64,000 nucleotides of DNA from BOG-908 sp963848205 (GTDB lineage: Bacteria > Pseudomonadota > Alphaproteobacteria > Acetobacterales > Acetobacteraceae). This document shows positions 40,878-49,772 of the stretch, piece after piece; the stretch's first letter is position 1; each line of letters starts with the position of its first letter. The stretch is from the NCBI GenBank assembly GCA_963848205.1, contig CAWKCV010000002.1:1-64000 (forward strand), written 5' to 3'. The position numbers were made by a program, and so were the translations under genes. The notes beneath the pieces were generated by a model that saw nothing but the letters and a program-made list of their open reading frames with translations, was not told the DNA's origin and ran no database searches.

Positions 40878-42103
40878 TGGGGCTGATCGCATCCACGTGG
40901 CTGTTGTCTGCCTGCGTCCAGGCGGGACCGGGCGCGCCACCGCCCCAGCAGGGGTTTGTGGCACCGCCCTCGGAACAGCCGCAAGGGCCGCGGCGCCTGG
41001 CGCTTCTGCTGCCGCTCAGCGGTCCGAACGCCGCTGTGGCCATCGTCATGCAGCAGGCGGCGCGGCTGGCCGCCTCCGCGCCGAACTCGCCGCCGCTGGA
41101 TGTGCGCGACACCGGCGGCGATCCCCAGCGTGCGGCGGCGGCGGCCCAGGCGGCCATCGCGGCCGGCGACTTGGCGATCCTGGGCCCGCTCACTGCCGAG
41201 GAGACGCAGGCCGTGGCTGGCGTGGCCACGCCCGCCCGCATTCCCGTGCTCTCCTTCAGCAGCGACCCGAGCGTGGCCTCGCCCGGCGTGTGGGTGCTGG
41301 GCCTGACACCCGACCAGCAGATGCGCCGGTTGGTAGCCGCCGCCCACGCGGAAGGACGCCAGCATCTCGCCGCCCTGCTGCCGGACGGTGCGTTCGGCGA
41401 CGCATTGCAGGCTGCCCTGGTGGAGGCCGCCAGCCAGGCCGGCTTCGAGCCGCCCGCCATCCAGCGGGGTGGGGGCGATACGGCCAGCACCGATATCGCG
41501 CTGAAAACCCTGACCAATGCCGACAGCAGGCGCGGCGAGGTGGAGGACCGCATCCGCGCCATGCGCGAAAGCACCGACCCGGAGTCACGCCAGCAGGCCG
41601 CGGTCCTTGCCGCCCAACCCGCCGCCCCGCCGCCCTTCGATACGCTGGTGCTGGCCGCCCGCGGCGAGGCGCTACGGCATCTCGCGGCCAAGCTGCCCGG
41701 CTACGACGTAATCGGTCCGCAGGTGCGCATCCTCGGCCCGGCGTTCTGGGCTTCGGGCACCAGCCACATCCGCCAGTTGTCCGGCGCCTGGTATGCGGTG
41801 CCCGACCCCAGCCAGCGCAGCGGCTTCTCGGCCGCCTACCAGGGCAAATACGGTGTCGCGCCGCCGCCGATCGCCGACATCGCGTTCGACGCCACGCTGA
41901 TCGGCCGTTCGCTGGCACAGGACAACGATTTCTCGCCCTCCGCGCTCACCAAGCCGGACGGGTTTTCCGGCGTGGACGGCGCGCTGGTGCTGTTGGGCGA
42001 CGGGCATGTGCGGCGGGCACTGGCGATCTATCAGATCGATGGGGCGGGTCGTGCCTCCGTGGTGAGCGCGGCGCCTGCCGATCTGTCTTCGCCGGGGTCG
42101 TAG
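40862..42103 (+). CDS. LppC-like penicillin-binding-protein activator lipoprotein
   Basis: The 413-residue lipoprotein has lipobox LLSAC (Cys18) and a periplasmic-binding-protein fold: ALLLPLSGPNAAVAIVMQQAA, DLAILGPLTAEETQAVAGVATPA, and GLTPDQQMRRLVAAAHAEG. LppC/LpoA-type proteins activate PBP1a in peptidoglycan synthesis. Here the second half alone is conserved, and the N-terminal TPR part of E. coli LpoA is missing, as in other alphaproteobacteria. It is divergent from rsmI and ends before repeat copy 17. Confidence 0.85.
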   Translation: MFRPALGLIASTWLLSACVQAGPGAPPPQQGFVAPPSEQPQGPRRLALLLPLSGPNAAVAIVMQQAARLAASAPNSPPLDVRDTGGDPQRAAAAAQAAIAAGDLAILGPLTAEETQAVAGVATPARIPVLSFSSDPSVASPGVWVLGLTPDQQMRRLVAAAHAEGRQHLAALLPDGAFGDALQAALVEAASQAGFEPPAIQRGGGDTASTDIALKTLTNADSRRGEVEDRIRAMRESTDPESRQQAAVLAAQPAAPPPFDTLVLAARGEALRHLAAKLPGYDVIGPQVRILGPAFWASGTSHIRQLSGAWYAVPDPSQRSGFSAAYQGKYGVAPPPIADIAFDATLIGRSLAQDNDFSPSALTKPDGFSGVDGALVLLGDGHVRRALAIYQIDGAGRASVVSAAPADLSSPGS

Positions 42104-42153
42104 GAAAGCAAGCGTGTTCTTTCTTGCAAGAAAGAACCACAGAACTTTTGCTC
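42104..42153. repeat. Composite palindromic element, copy 17 (single arm)
   Basis: The arm GTTCTTTCTTGCAAGAAAGAAC is a perfect palindrome, followed by CACAGAACTTTTGCTCC. It begins one base after the TAG of the LppC-like gene. Confidence 0.8.
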
Positions 42154-42163
42154 CTGGTGCGTC

Positions 42164-43513
42164 GTGTACTTGACATTTGTGCGGGTGGCTCTGGCGATTG
42201 CGGGGGTGCCGACAGTGGCGCTCGTGGTGCTTGTCGGCTTGCATCAGGCACCGCCCGGGCCGGCGTTCATCGCGGCGGCGGCCGGTATCGTCTCGGCGAT
42301 CGGCCTCGCCTTCGTGTGGACGAACGATCTGCGCGCGCTGACCTCGCTGCTGCACCTCGCCGGCACGGGTGAGACGCGACCCTCGACCCGGCCGATTTCG
42401 CTCGGCCAGGAGGTGTTGGGCGAGGTGCAGCAGATTTCGGCGACCTTGGGCGAGCAGAGCGCGCTGGTGGACCGGCTATTGCGCGTGGAGGAGTCCATTG
42501 TCGAGCGGCTGCCCGACCCGCTGATCGTGCTGGGGCTGGATCGAACGGTGCGGCGCACCAACGCCGCCTCGCGCGCGGCTTTCGGCGACGATCTGCAGGC
42601 GGTGCTGCGCCATCCGGAACTTCGCACCGCGATCGACCGGGCGATCGTCGCCGGCCCCGCCGCTTCCCCGCAATTGGCCGATCTGCGTCTGCCCGTGCCG
42701 GTGCCGCGCGAGGTGCAGGCGATGGTGGTGATGCTGGACTCGCCCCTGGCCGGCGGGCGCGGCGTGCTGACGGTGCTCTCCGACCGCACACGCGAGCGCG
42801 CGGTGGAGCGGATGCGCGCCGATTTCGTCGCCAATTCAAGCCATGAGCTGCGCACACCGCTGGCCAGCCTGATCGGCTTCATCGAGACGCTGCGTGGCCC
42901 GGCAGCCGACGATCCGCCGGCGCAGGCGCGTTTCCTGGAGATCATGGCAGAGCAGGCCGAGCGGATGAACCGGCTGATCGATGATCTGCTGAGCCTTTCG
43001 CGCATCGAGATCACCGAGCACCAGCCGCCGGCGGAGCTGGTCGATATCGAAGGCGTGGTGGAGCGCATCGTCGCCAGCCTGGAGATCAGCGTCCGCAAGC
43101 GCGGTGTGACGCTGCGCTGGGAGGCTGCGGACAATCTGCCGCGCGTGCTGGGCGACACGGACCAGTTGGAACAAGTGGCGCAGAACCTGCTGGACAATGC
43201 ACTGAAATACGGCCGTCCGAACGGGCTGGTGCGCATCTCCGTCAATCATGCGTCGTCAGGCGGCAAATGGCCTGCGCGATCGGGCGTCGTGCTGTCGGTG
43301 TGCGACGACGGGCCCGGCATTGCGCGCCAGCATCTGCCGCGCCTGACCGAGCGGTTCTATCGTGTGGATAACGGCCGTTCGCGCGCCCTGGGCGGAACCG
43401 GGCTGGGGCTGGCGATTGTGAAGCACATCATCAACCGGCATCGTGGGGTTCTGTTGATCGAGAGTGAGGCGGGACATGGGGCGACGTTCAATGTTTGGCT
43501 GCCGGCTGCGTAG
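42164..43513 (+). CDS. PhoR-like sensor histidine kinase
   Basis: The 449-residue kinase has two membrane helices (VALAIAGVPTVALVVLVG, AFIAAAAGIVSAIGLAFVW), a PAS-like region (DPLIVLGLDRTVRRTNAAS), a dimerisation H box (FVANSSHELRTPLASLIGF) and an ATP domain with N box (QVAQNLLDNALKYGRP), VCDDGPGIARQHL and GGTGLGLAIVKHIINRHRG. The layout matches PhoR of the phosphate regulon, but no phoB, pst or phoU is in the window. The start is GTG 42164, near repeat copy 17. Confidence 0.85.
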   Translation: MYLTFVRVALAIAGVPTVALVVLVGLHQAPPGPAFIAAAAGIVSAIGLAFVWTNDLRALTSLLHLAGTGETRPSTRPISLGQEVLGEVQQISATLGEQSALVDRLLRVEESIVERLPDPLIVLGLDRTVRRTNAASRAAFGDDLQAVLRHPELRTAIDRAIVAGPAASPQLADLRLPVPVPREVQAMVVMLDSPLAGGRGVLTVLSDRTRERAVERMRADFVANSSHELRTPLASLIGFIETLRGPAADDPPAQARFLEIMAEQAERMNRLIDDLLSLSRIEITEHQPPAELVDIEGVVERIVASLEISVRKRGVTLRWEAADNLPRVLGDTDQLEQVAQNLLDNALKYGRPNGLVRISVNHASSGGKWPARSGVVLSVCDDGPGIARQHLPRLTERFYRVDNGRSRALGGTGLGLAIVKHIINRHRGVLLIESEAGHGATFNVWLPAA

Positions 43514-43760
43514 GGGAAGCGACGCCTTCTTTCTTGAGTGTCTGTCCGCAGCGTCGTTATGGCGGCGGCCATTTGACGGCGATTTGTTGCGCGCCGGTGC
43601 TCGCAAAAATCACCGCCAACCGACTCGCCAGGCGAGTTTTCAAACAAACACTGAAAGAACTCCGCTGTCGCCCGCTCATCCCGGAGTCCGCGACGGCATG
43701 ACAAATGTTTTTTGGTCCTTTTTTACAAAAAAGGACCGCTTCCTTCCTTTGCCTGGGGAT
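43514..43760. repeat. Composite palindromic element, copy 18 (remnant left arm, intact right arm)
   Basis: A partial left arm (GCGACGCCTTCTTTCTTGAG) starts right after the stop at 43513. The right arm at 43703-43750 has TTTTTTGG and GTCCTTTTTTACAAAAAAGG. The middle has CTGTCGCCCGCTCATCCCGG and CCGCGACGG, like the inner loop of other copies. Confidence 0.7.
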
Positions 43761-43766
43761 TTCCTG

Positions 43767-45113
43767 ATGCGCGTATTGCTTTTGTCGACAGTTCTCGTCC
43801 TGATCGCCCCGCTAGCGCACGCCGCCGACATAGAGTTGATCCAAGCTGGCACATTGATGGCCGTGCCAGGCAGCGCCCCACGCCATAACGCGACGGTGGT
43901 GGTGCGCGACGGACGTATCGCCGACATAAGAGATGGATTTGCCGGCGCCGGCGATGTGGGTGCCGCCACGTCGGATCATGTGCGCGTGGTCGATCTGCGC
44001 CAGGCTTATGTGCTGCCCGGCCTGATCGACGCGCATGTGCATCTGACTGGCCAGAGCAGCAAGGATGCCAAGCTGGAAGAGGTGACGCAAACCGAGGAGA
44101 CCGATGTGGCCAACGGCGTGCTGTATGCGGCGCGCACGTTGGAAGCGGGATTTACCAGTGTGCGCGATTGCGGCGGCAAACTCGCCGCCGTTCTGGCGCT
44201 GCGCGACGGCATTGCTGCAGGAAAGATCAAGGGACCGCGCGTGATCTCGGCCGGCGAGCCGTTATCGTCCACGGGCGGGCATGCCGATCCGGGAAATGGC
44301 TATGCGCCGGGCGTGATCGCCCAGGGCGTGGGCATTTGCGACAGCGCGGACGAATGCAAAAAGGCGGTGCGCACGGAGGTGAAATACCGCGTCGACCTGA
44401 TCAAGATCATGGCGACCGGCGGCGTGCTCGACGACAGTGCCGCAGGCACCGACCAGCAATTCACCGATGACGAGTTGCGCGCGATCATGCAGACCGCGCA
44501 TTCGCTGGGCCGCAAGGTGGCGGCCCACGCACATGGGTTGAAGGGCATACGCGCGGCTGTGCTGGCCGGCGTGGATTCCATCGAGCACGGCACATATCTG
44601 GACGACGACACCGCACATCTGATGGCGCAGCACGGCACATATCTGGTGCCCACCCTGGTCGCGGGCCAGGAAGTGGTCGAACTTGCGAAGACGCCAGGCT
44701 ATTTTCCGCCGGCAGTGCGCGCAAAAGCGTTGGCCGTCGGCGCCATCATGGGCCCGCATCTGCGGCGCGCGCATGCGGCCGGCGTGAAGATCGCGTTCGG
44801 CACCGACAGCGCGGTCAGCCCGCATGGCTGGAATGCGCGCGAGTTTGCATTGATGGTAAAAAACGGCCTGACGCCGACGGAAGCCATCGAGGCGGCGACG
44901 GTGAACGCGGCCGATCTTCTCGGCATTTCAAAAGATGCGGGAAGCATCGCGCCTGGCAAGTCGGCGGATTTGATCGCGGTTGCCGGCGACCCGACGCAGG
45001 ACGTGACGCAACTGGAGCGTGTGGCTTTCGTGATGAAGGCTGGGGCGATTTACAAATCCGGCAATTCGGAGGAGGTGACGGGGTGGATGCCGAGTGCGGC
45101 GGGCGAGAGGTAG
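43767..45113 (+). CDS. Exported amidohydrolase family protein
   Basis: The 448-residue protein has a signal peptide (MRVLLLSTVLVLIAPLAHA) and a metal-dependent TIM-barrel: LPGLIDAHVHLTG (metal HxH), VDLIKIMATGG (bridging Lys), VAAHAHG and SIEHGTYL (His ligands), and KIAFGTDSAV (Asp). It belongs with Xaa-Pro dipeptidase/imidazolonepropionase-like amidohydrolases that cleave peptides or cyclic amides in the periplasm. The substrate is not known. The stop is followed at once by repeat copy 19. Confidence 0.87.
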   Translation: MRVLLLSTVLVLIAPLAHAADIELIQAGTLMAVPGSAPRHNATVVVRDGRIADIRDGFAGAGDVGAATSDHVRVVDLRQAYVLPGLIDAHVHLTGQSSKDAKLEEVTQTEETDVANGVLYAARTLEAGFTSVRDCGGKLAAVLALRDGIAAGKIKGPRVISAGEPLSSTGGHADPGNGYAPGVIAQGVGICDSADECKKAVRTEVKYRVDLIKIMATGGVLDDSAAGTDQQFTDDELRAIMQTAHSLGRKVAAHAHGLKGIRAAVLAGVDSIEHGTYLDDDTAHLMAQHGTYLVPTLVAGQEVVELAKTPGYFPPAVRAKALAVGAIMGPHLRRAHAAGVKIAFGTDSAVSPHGWNAREFALMVKNGLTPTEAIEAATVNAADLLGISKDAGSIAPGKSADLIAVAGDPTQDVTQLERVAFVMKAGAIYKSGNSEEVTGWMPSAAGER

Positions 45114-45158
45114 AAAGGCAGCAGTCCTTTTGTGAAAAAAGGATCAAGAACTTTTGTC
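45114..45158. repeat. Composite palindromic element, copy 19 (single arm)
   Basis: The arm reads GCAGTCCTTTTGTGAAAAAA, GGATCAAGAACTTTTGTC and follows the TAG of the amidohydrolase gene. A single mismatch breaks the first hairpin. Confidence 0.75.
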
Positions 45159-45180
45159 GGTTTGCGCAGTCTGCGCCGCG

Positions 45181-47166
45181 CTAGTTCGAGCCGATAGCGA
45201 TATTGTTTACGCCGAAATCGGCTTGCGGTGCCTGAACCGACAGCACATGCAAGCCGGCGGTCAATGTCACTGTCACCGGCGCCGTCGTGGTGAAGTTCGC
45301 AAAGTCGCCACCCGGCGACGATGGAACGGCAAAACCTCCTGACGGGATCTGGTCGATCAGCAAACCGCCCGTCGTTGCCGCGTAGTAATTGCCGACGTTC
45401 AGCCGCACATGATAGCTGCCGTTGGCCGGCACGTTCACCAGATAACCGCAGGCCGCACCCGCACTCAGATACACATAGCTCGGCTGGGTGAAATGGCCGC
45501 CAGAGCATCTGTCCGGCGAGGCTGCATCGATCGCGCCCGGCACGGCATGGCCTGCGGACAGCATTTCCGCCCTGTCGCGGCGGACAGCGCTCATCGCCTC
45601 GAGCTTGGGCGTCGCGAGATCGAGCACATTCTCCGTCGCACCCCACATGCCATACTGCCCGTACTGGCCTGCATCGTCGTAATACATATACAGGCCGATC
45701 CCGTTGGAAAACGCCTGTCGCAGCGATTGCGCGACGAGCCTGCCCATCGCGGGAGTGCGATTTGCCGCGATCTTGCCGGCCAGGCTCGCTGTGCCGGACA
45801 TGCCCGGCCCACCCTCATAGGTGACGTTATGCAAGCCGAAATCCGTGGCCCACACAGCAAAATCGTGTTCCGGCTGCGCGACGGCGGCCAAATTCGTGGC
45901 GGCACCTGCCAGCTCCTGCAGGCTCGTCATCCCGTCAACCGAATTGTCGCCGGTCCAGTAAGGCGCCTGCGCGATGGCGTAGAGATAGTTGGAAGGCGTG
46001 CCCATGCTCGCCTGGATCATCGATAACACGAGAGACACGTAAGAGGTCTGCCCCAATTGCGTGGCATAGACCGGGCGCACCTGCGACGCGTTCTTGCCGA
46101 ACACCGCCCTGAATATCTGCCCGTCCTGCACGACCTGAAGCCCTACGCGGCGGGCGCCCCATTCGTAGCGGCAGCTCGCATAGTCCGAACAGCCGATCGC
46201 CAGCGGCGAGCCCGGATTGGCGGCGACTTCTGCCTCCGCGGCCGCCTGGTTGCGTCCTGCCTGGCTGAACGAGTAGTTCCAGACTTCGTTGCTGTATTCG
46301 ATCCAAACGTGCAGCGAGGGTGCCAGGCTCGCGTGCAGCAACGTCGCAAGCTGCGTCACGTAATCCGCATCCGCCTGGTCGGGGATGTTGACCCACATAT
46401 CCTTGTGCAGCGTGTTGGCGAGCAGGATGGCATATTCCCAGGCGGCACCTTGTGTCGATTGCTGAGTCGCCATCTGCGGCGTCGTGCGCTGGTCCCAGCT
46501 CGTCAGTGTCACGCCGTTCGTGCCGGTGAAATCCATGAACCGCAACGTGCTGAAACGTTGCAGCAGCTTCAAATATGGCGTGGTGAATACCTGGCCCGGC
46601 GCGGTCCACCAGACCTGGCCGTCCGGTGCCGTCCTCGGGCGCAACAAACTCACGCCGGTCACACCGCTCCCCGGCGGCGAACCGGCGGTCCGTTGCGTGT
46701 TGGTGAACGACAGGATGATCGACGAGCCACCGCCATTGTCGGCAAGAGTCACCTGTGCGGTGCTGGTGTTCGTCGCCGCCGCATACCTCATCCCCGCGAC
46801 CGAGCCGCTGCCTGCGACGGTGAATGCAACGTCGGCACGGCCCTGGAACGATAAATGATAGGTGCCGGCAATGATGCTGTGGCCAGCTGCGTCGCCGATA
46901 CAACATGAAATGACGCTGCCGGCATCCTGGATGGGCCAGCCTTGTGCGTCGACCGCGGCCGCCTCGTCCCATGGTGTGCCAGCGCTGCCCCAATGGCGGG
47001 ACTGCCTCATCGCATCCACGAAGAAGGACTGCACGGCGAAGTCGTTGACGCCGCCGACATTGATGCCGATGTCGACTGCCTGCGTGTCAGGCGGCGCCTG
47101 GCCATGAGCGAGGCTGGAAAAGCCGGTAAGAGCGGCCAGAAGTGCAAGTCGAAAGAAATGGTGCAT
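45181..47166 (-). CDS. Large secreted protein, glycosidase-like
   Basis: The 661-residue protein has a signal peptide (RLALLAALTGFSSLAHG). The middle has motif HVWIEYSNEVWNYSF, where an Asn-Glu pair resembles the acid/base of clan A glycosidases, and NGIGLYMYYDDAGQYGQYG near the end of the barrel. The C-terminal 100 residues look like a carbohydrate-binding beta-sandwich (GSYHVRLNVGNYYAATTG, APVTVTLTAGLHVLSVQ). It may act on polysaccharide, but family and substrate are open. Two palindromes lie just upstream of the ATG. Confidence 0.75.
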   Translation of the reverse strand: MHHFFRLALLAALTGFSSLAHGQAPPDTQAVDIGINVGGVNDFAVQSFFVDAMRQSRHWGSAGTPWDEAAAVDAQGWPIQDAGSVISCCIGDAAGHSIIAGTYHLSFQGRADVAFTVAGSGSVAGMRYAAATNTSTAQVTLADNGGGSSIILSFTNTQRTAGSPPGSGVTGVSLLRPRTAPDGQVWWTAPGQVFTTPYLKLLQRFSTLRFMDFTGTNGVTLTSWDQRTTPQMATQQSTQGAAWEYAILLANTLHKDMWVNIPDQADADYVTQLATLLHASLAPSLHVWIEYSNEVWNYSFSQAGRNQAAAEAEVAANPGSPLAIGCSDYASCRYEWGARRVGLQVVQDGQIFRAVFGKNASQVRPVYATQLGQTSYVSLVLSMIQASMGTPSNYLYAIAQAPYWTGDNSVDGMTSLQELAGAATNLAAVAQPEHDFAVWATDFGLHNVTYEGGPGMSGTASLAGKIAANRTPAMGRLVAQSLRQAFSNGIGLYMYYDDAGQYGQYGMWGATENVLDLATPKLEAMSAVRRDRAEMLSAGHAVPGAIDAASPDRCSGGHFTQPSYVYLSAGAACGYLVNVPANGSYHVRLNVGNYYAATTGGLLIDQIPSGGFAVPSSPGGDFANFTTTAPVTVTLTAGLHVLSVQAPQADFGVNNIAIGSN

Positions 47167-47167
47167 A

Positions 47168-47214
47168 CTCGTTCATAACGAATACGCACCAGATTTGCAC
47201 CTGCAAGTTGCAGG
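47168..47214 (-). promoter_or_regulatory. Palindromes upstream of the glycosidase-like gene
   Basis: TCGTTCATAACGA (47169-47181) and CCTGCAAGTTGCAGG (47200-47214) are two short inverted repeats within 50 bp before the start. They could be operator sites for a dimeric regulator. No regulator gene is next to them, so this is only a candidate. Confidence 0.3.
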
Positions 47215-47239
47215 CGATAGTATTTTTTCTGTGCGGGCG

Positions 47240-47545
47240 TTACATGGCGGACAAGGCAGCGAGCAGCACAAGGCCGCGCGAGGTGGCCAGCTTGCTGTCG
47301 CCATGGCGGATTTCGCTGTAGAGCACGCAAGCCGAAGCTGCAGCCACCAGCGCGCCGCCGAGACGACGCGTCGGCCGCATCGTCATCATCAGGCCGCCCA
47401 GCACTTCGGCGCCGGCCGCGACCTGCATGTCGCCACGCGACCAGCCCAGATGCTGGAACAGTTTCATGTAAGCGCGGTCGCCGGCGAGTTTGTCGCTGCC
47501 GGCGAGTGCGACACTGGCGCCAACGGCGGGAAACAGCATGGACAT
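47240..47545 (-). CDS. DoxX-like small membrane protein
   Basis: The 101-residue protein has about three hydrophobic segments (MLFPAVGASVALAGSDKLAG, MQVAAGAEVLGGLMMTMRP, LGGALVAAASACVLYSEI) in the order found in DoxX-like proteins. Such proteins occur in redox-related membrane complexes, but their reaction is not settled. It is next to a glutathione S-transferase gene on the same strand and may be in one operon. Confidence 0.7.
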   Translation of the reverse strand: MSMLFPAVGASVALAGSDKLAGDRAYMKLFQHLGWSRGDMQVAAGAEVLGGLMMTMRPTRRLGGALVAAASACVLYSEIRHGDSKLATSRGLVLLAALSAM

Positions 47546-47602
47546 GGGTTTATATCCTCCTGCCGCGCCAACGCTTCAGACCGGCGGGCGTTCGTTTCGG
47601 CG

Positions 47603-48241
47603 CTAGGCGGTGGCGGCCTTCGCGTCGGCAATCAGCTTGTCGTCGATCTCGCGTGCGCGCTGTGCCGCCGGGCGTGCGGCCATCCGATTGGCATAGGCCT
47701 CCATCGCAGGGCGCTTCTCGAGCATGCCGAACATCATGCCCCAGCCGAGTTCGGCGCCGATATAGAGGTCAGCCGCGCTGAACTTGTCGCCCGCGAGATA
47801 CTCATGCCTGGCACACAGATTTTCCAGCGTATCGAGCACCTGCGCCATCGAGCCGTAACCCGCCATCGCACGCCGCTCCGGCGGCACCTCGACCTTGAGC
47901 GCGGTGTTGACGATCGCCGGCTCCATGACGCCGGCACCGTAGAACAGCCAGCGGTAATACGGGCCACGCGCAGGGCTGCCGACCGGGGGGGCCAGACCTG
48001 CCTCGGGGAAGGCGTCGGCCAGATAGGCGCAAATTGCGGCGACTTCGGTCACGACCACCTCGCCATGCTTGAGCGCCGGCACCTTGCCCATCGGGTTGAT
48101 CGCCAGGTAGGCGGGCGCCTTCATGGTGGAGGCGTAGTCCATTACCTCGGTCCGATATGGGACGCCTACTTCCTCGAGCATCCAGCGTGCCATACGGCCG
48201 CGCGACATCGGGTTGGTGTAGAAGACGAGATCTTCGGACAT
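47603..48241 (-). CDS. Glutathione S-transferase
   Basis: The 212-residue protein has an N-terminal thioredoxin-like domain (FYTNPMSRGRMARWMLEEVGV, with the conserved NPMGKVPALKHG and VVTEVAAICAYLAD) and an all-helical C-terminal domain with FSAADLYIGAELGW. It conjugates glutathione to electrophiles. Its start at 48241 lies next to repeat copy 20, and the PfpI-family gene lies upstream on the same strand. Confidence 0.9.
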   Translation of the reverse strand: MSEDLVFYTNPMSRGRMARWMLEEVGVPYRTEVMDYASTMKAPAYLAINPMGKVPALKHGEVVVTEVAAICAYLADAFPEAGLAPPVGSPARGPYYRWLFYGAGVMEPAIVNTALKVEVPPERRAMAGYGSMAQVLDTLENLCARHEYLAGDKFSAADLYIGAELGWGMMFGMLEKRPAMEAYANRMAARPAAQRAREIDDKLIADAKAATA

Positions 48242-48253
48242 GTGCGGACCCTC

Positions 48254-48366
48254 AGGAAGAAAGCAGTTCTCTTTGGCAAAAAAGAACCAAAAACCTTTGC
48301 TCTGTCGCTGCCGCTCAGAGCAAAAGTTCGTTGGTCCTTTTTTTCAAAAAAGGACTGCGTGCTTAC
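48254..48366. repeat. Composite palindromic element, copy 20 (two arms of different class)
   Basis: The left arm is the TTC class (GCAGTTCTCTTTGGCAAAAA, GAACCAAAAACCTTTGC). The right arm is the TCC class (GCAAAAGTTCGTTGG, TCCTTTTTTTCAAAAAAGGA). It lies between two minus-strand genes. The mixed class suggests that arms can be exchanged or change independently. Confidence 0.8.
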
Positions 48367-48912
48367 TTACGCCGCTTCTCCAAACATGGCGATCACCGCC
48401 TCGTTAAACGCCGGCAGATCGTCAGGCTTGCGAGACGTCACCAGCTTGCCGTCGCGCACCATTTTCTCGTCGGTCCACGTCGCACCTGCATTGCGCAGAT
48501 CCGTCTGCAGGCTCGGCCAGCTCGTCATCTTCTTGCCGCGCACCGCTTCCGCCTCGATCAGCGTCCACGGACCATGGCAGATCGCCGCGATCGGCTTGCC
48601 GGCAGTCGCGAACGCTTTGACGAACGCGACGGCATCCTTGTCGGCGCGCAGATAGTCAGGATTGGCGACGCCGCCCGGCAGCAGCAGGCCGTCGAACTGG
48701 TCGGGCTTCACATCGGCCAGCGTCTTGTCGACCGGGATGCTGTCGCCCTTCTGGTCGTGGTTCATGCCCTGGATGCTGCCGGCCTTCAGCGACACCACGA
48801 CCACTTCGGCGCCCGCATCGCGCAGCGCCTTCTGCGGGTCGGTCAGCTCCACCTGCTCCACGCCATTGGTGGCCAGAATGGCGATCTTGCGACCCTTCAA
48901 CGTATCCGGCAT
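48367..48912 (-). CDS. PfpI/DJ-1 family protein (YhbO-like)
   Basis: The 181-residue protein has the class I glutamine-amidotransferase-like fold: ILATNGVEQVELTDPQKALRDAG with its glutamate, FDGLLLPGGVANPD, and the nucleophile elbow AAICHGPWTLIEA (C112, H113). Relatives act as deglycases or stress chaperones; the precise activity of this branch is disputed. It is upstream of the GST gene on the same strand. Length is normal. Confidence 0.9.
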   Translation of the reverse strand: MPDTLKGRKIAILATNGVEQVELTDPQKALRDAGAEVVVVSLKAGSIQGMNHDQKGDSIPVDKTLADVKPDQFDGLLLPGGVANPDYLRADKDAVAFVKAFATAGKPIAAICHGPWTLIEAEAVRGKKMTSWPSLQTDLRNAGATWTDEKMVRDGKLVTSRKPDDLPAFNEAVIAMFGEAA

Positions 48913-48980
48913 GTGCCGTTCCTCTCATTGGGTTGAGCCCGCTGAACGGCAGCAGGCTCCAAGAGTTCAGGCGACCGCGC

Positions 48981-49616
48981 TCACGCCGTGCGGAGCCGCA
49001 AATGGGTCCACACGAACCAGCCCACGCCCAGCAGGATGGCGGCGGCCACCACCAGGTCGAAGCTGTGCATGAACGTACGCAGCCGCGGATCGCTGTCCCA
49101 CGCACGCCCCAGCCGCTCGCCGATGTAAGCCAAGCCCAGGCACCACGGCCACGAGCCGGCAAACGTGTAGAGCTGGAACGGCAGCATGGGCATCCGCGCG
49201 ATCCCCGCGGGCAATGCGATGAACGTGCGGATGACAGGCAGCAGCCGGCCGAAGAACACCGCCGCACTGCCATGGCGCGCGAAAAAAGCCTGCGCCTTGT
49301 CCACCGATCCGGGATCGAGCAGCAGGTATCGGCCCCACCGCTCGACGAACGGCCGCCCACCCCACGCGCCGATCGCGTACGCCACCGTGGAGCCGATATT
49401 GCAGCCGAGCGCGCCGGCGGTGGCGACCAGCCACAGATTGAACCGGCCGGTGGTGACCAGATAGCCGGCGAACGGCATCACCAGCTCGGAGGGGAGCGGC
49501 GTGCAGGCGGATTCCAGCGCCATGAGGGCAGCGATGCCGGCATAGCCGCCGGCGGAGATGACGTGGACGCAGAAGGCGCCTACGGCGGAGATGATGTGGG
49601 TCAGCACTGGGGTCAC
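48981..49616 (-). CDS. DedA family membrane protein
   Basis: The 211-residue protein has five or six hydrophobic segments and the family's motifs: ALMALESACTPLPSELVMPFAG near the start (Glu in the membrane), GGRPFVERWGRYLLLDPGSVDKAQAFF, and FFGRLLPVIRTFIALPAGIARM with the conserved Arg. DedA proteins are membrane scramblases or flippases for lipid carriers and phospholipids. Repeat copy 21 lies right upstream of its ATG at 49616. Confidence 0.88.
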   Translation of the reverse strand: MTPVLTHIISAVGAFCVHVISAGGYAGIAALMALESACTPLPSELVMPFAGYLVTTGRFNLWLVATAGALGCNIGSTVAYAIGAWGGRPFVERWGRYLLLDPGSVDKAQAFFARHGSAAVFFGRLLPVIRTFIALPAGIARMPMLPFQLYTFAGSWPWCLGLAYIGERLGRAWDSDPRLRTFMHSFDLVVAAAILLGVGWFVWTHLRLRTA

Positions 49617-49620
49617 CTAG

Positions 49621-49772
49621 GAGGAAGGAAGCAGTCCTTTTTTTGAAAAAAGGTCGAAAAACTTTTCCGACTGCGCTGTACCAGCTTGCAAGGCAACGGG
49701 CGAGCCACGCCCTCGTATCGGCGAGGACCAGAAGTCTTTTGCTTCTTTTCTTCAGAAAAGAAGGCTTTTCTC
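49621..49772. repeat. Composite palindromic element, copy 21 (two arms of different class)
   Basis: The left arm is the TCC class (GCAGTCCTTTTTTTGAAAAA). The right arm is the CTTC class (TGCTTCTTTTCTTCAGAAAAG). The loop holds a second inverted repeat (AACGGGCGAGCC ... CGTATCGGCGAGG). It separates tamB and dedA on the same strand. Confidence 0.78.

Noticed and set aside
42164..43513. Calling the kinase phoR with certainty
   Set aside because: Domain order fits PhoR, but no phoB or pst genes are nearby, so only PhoR-like is supported.
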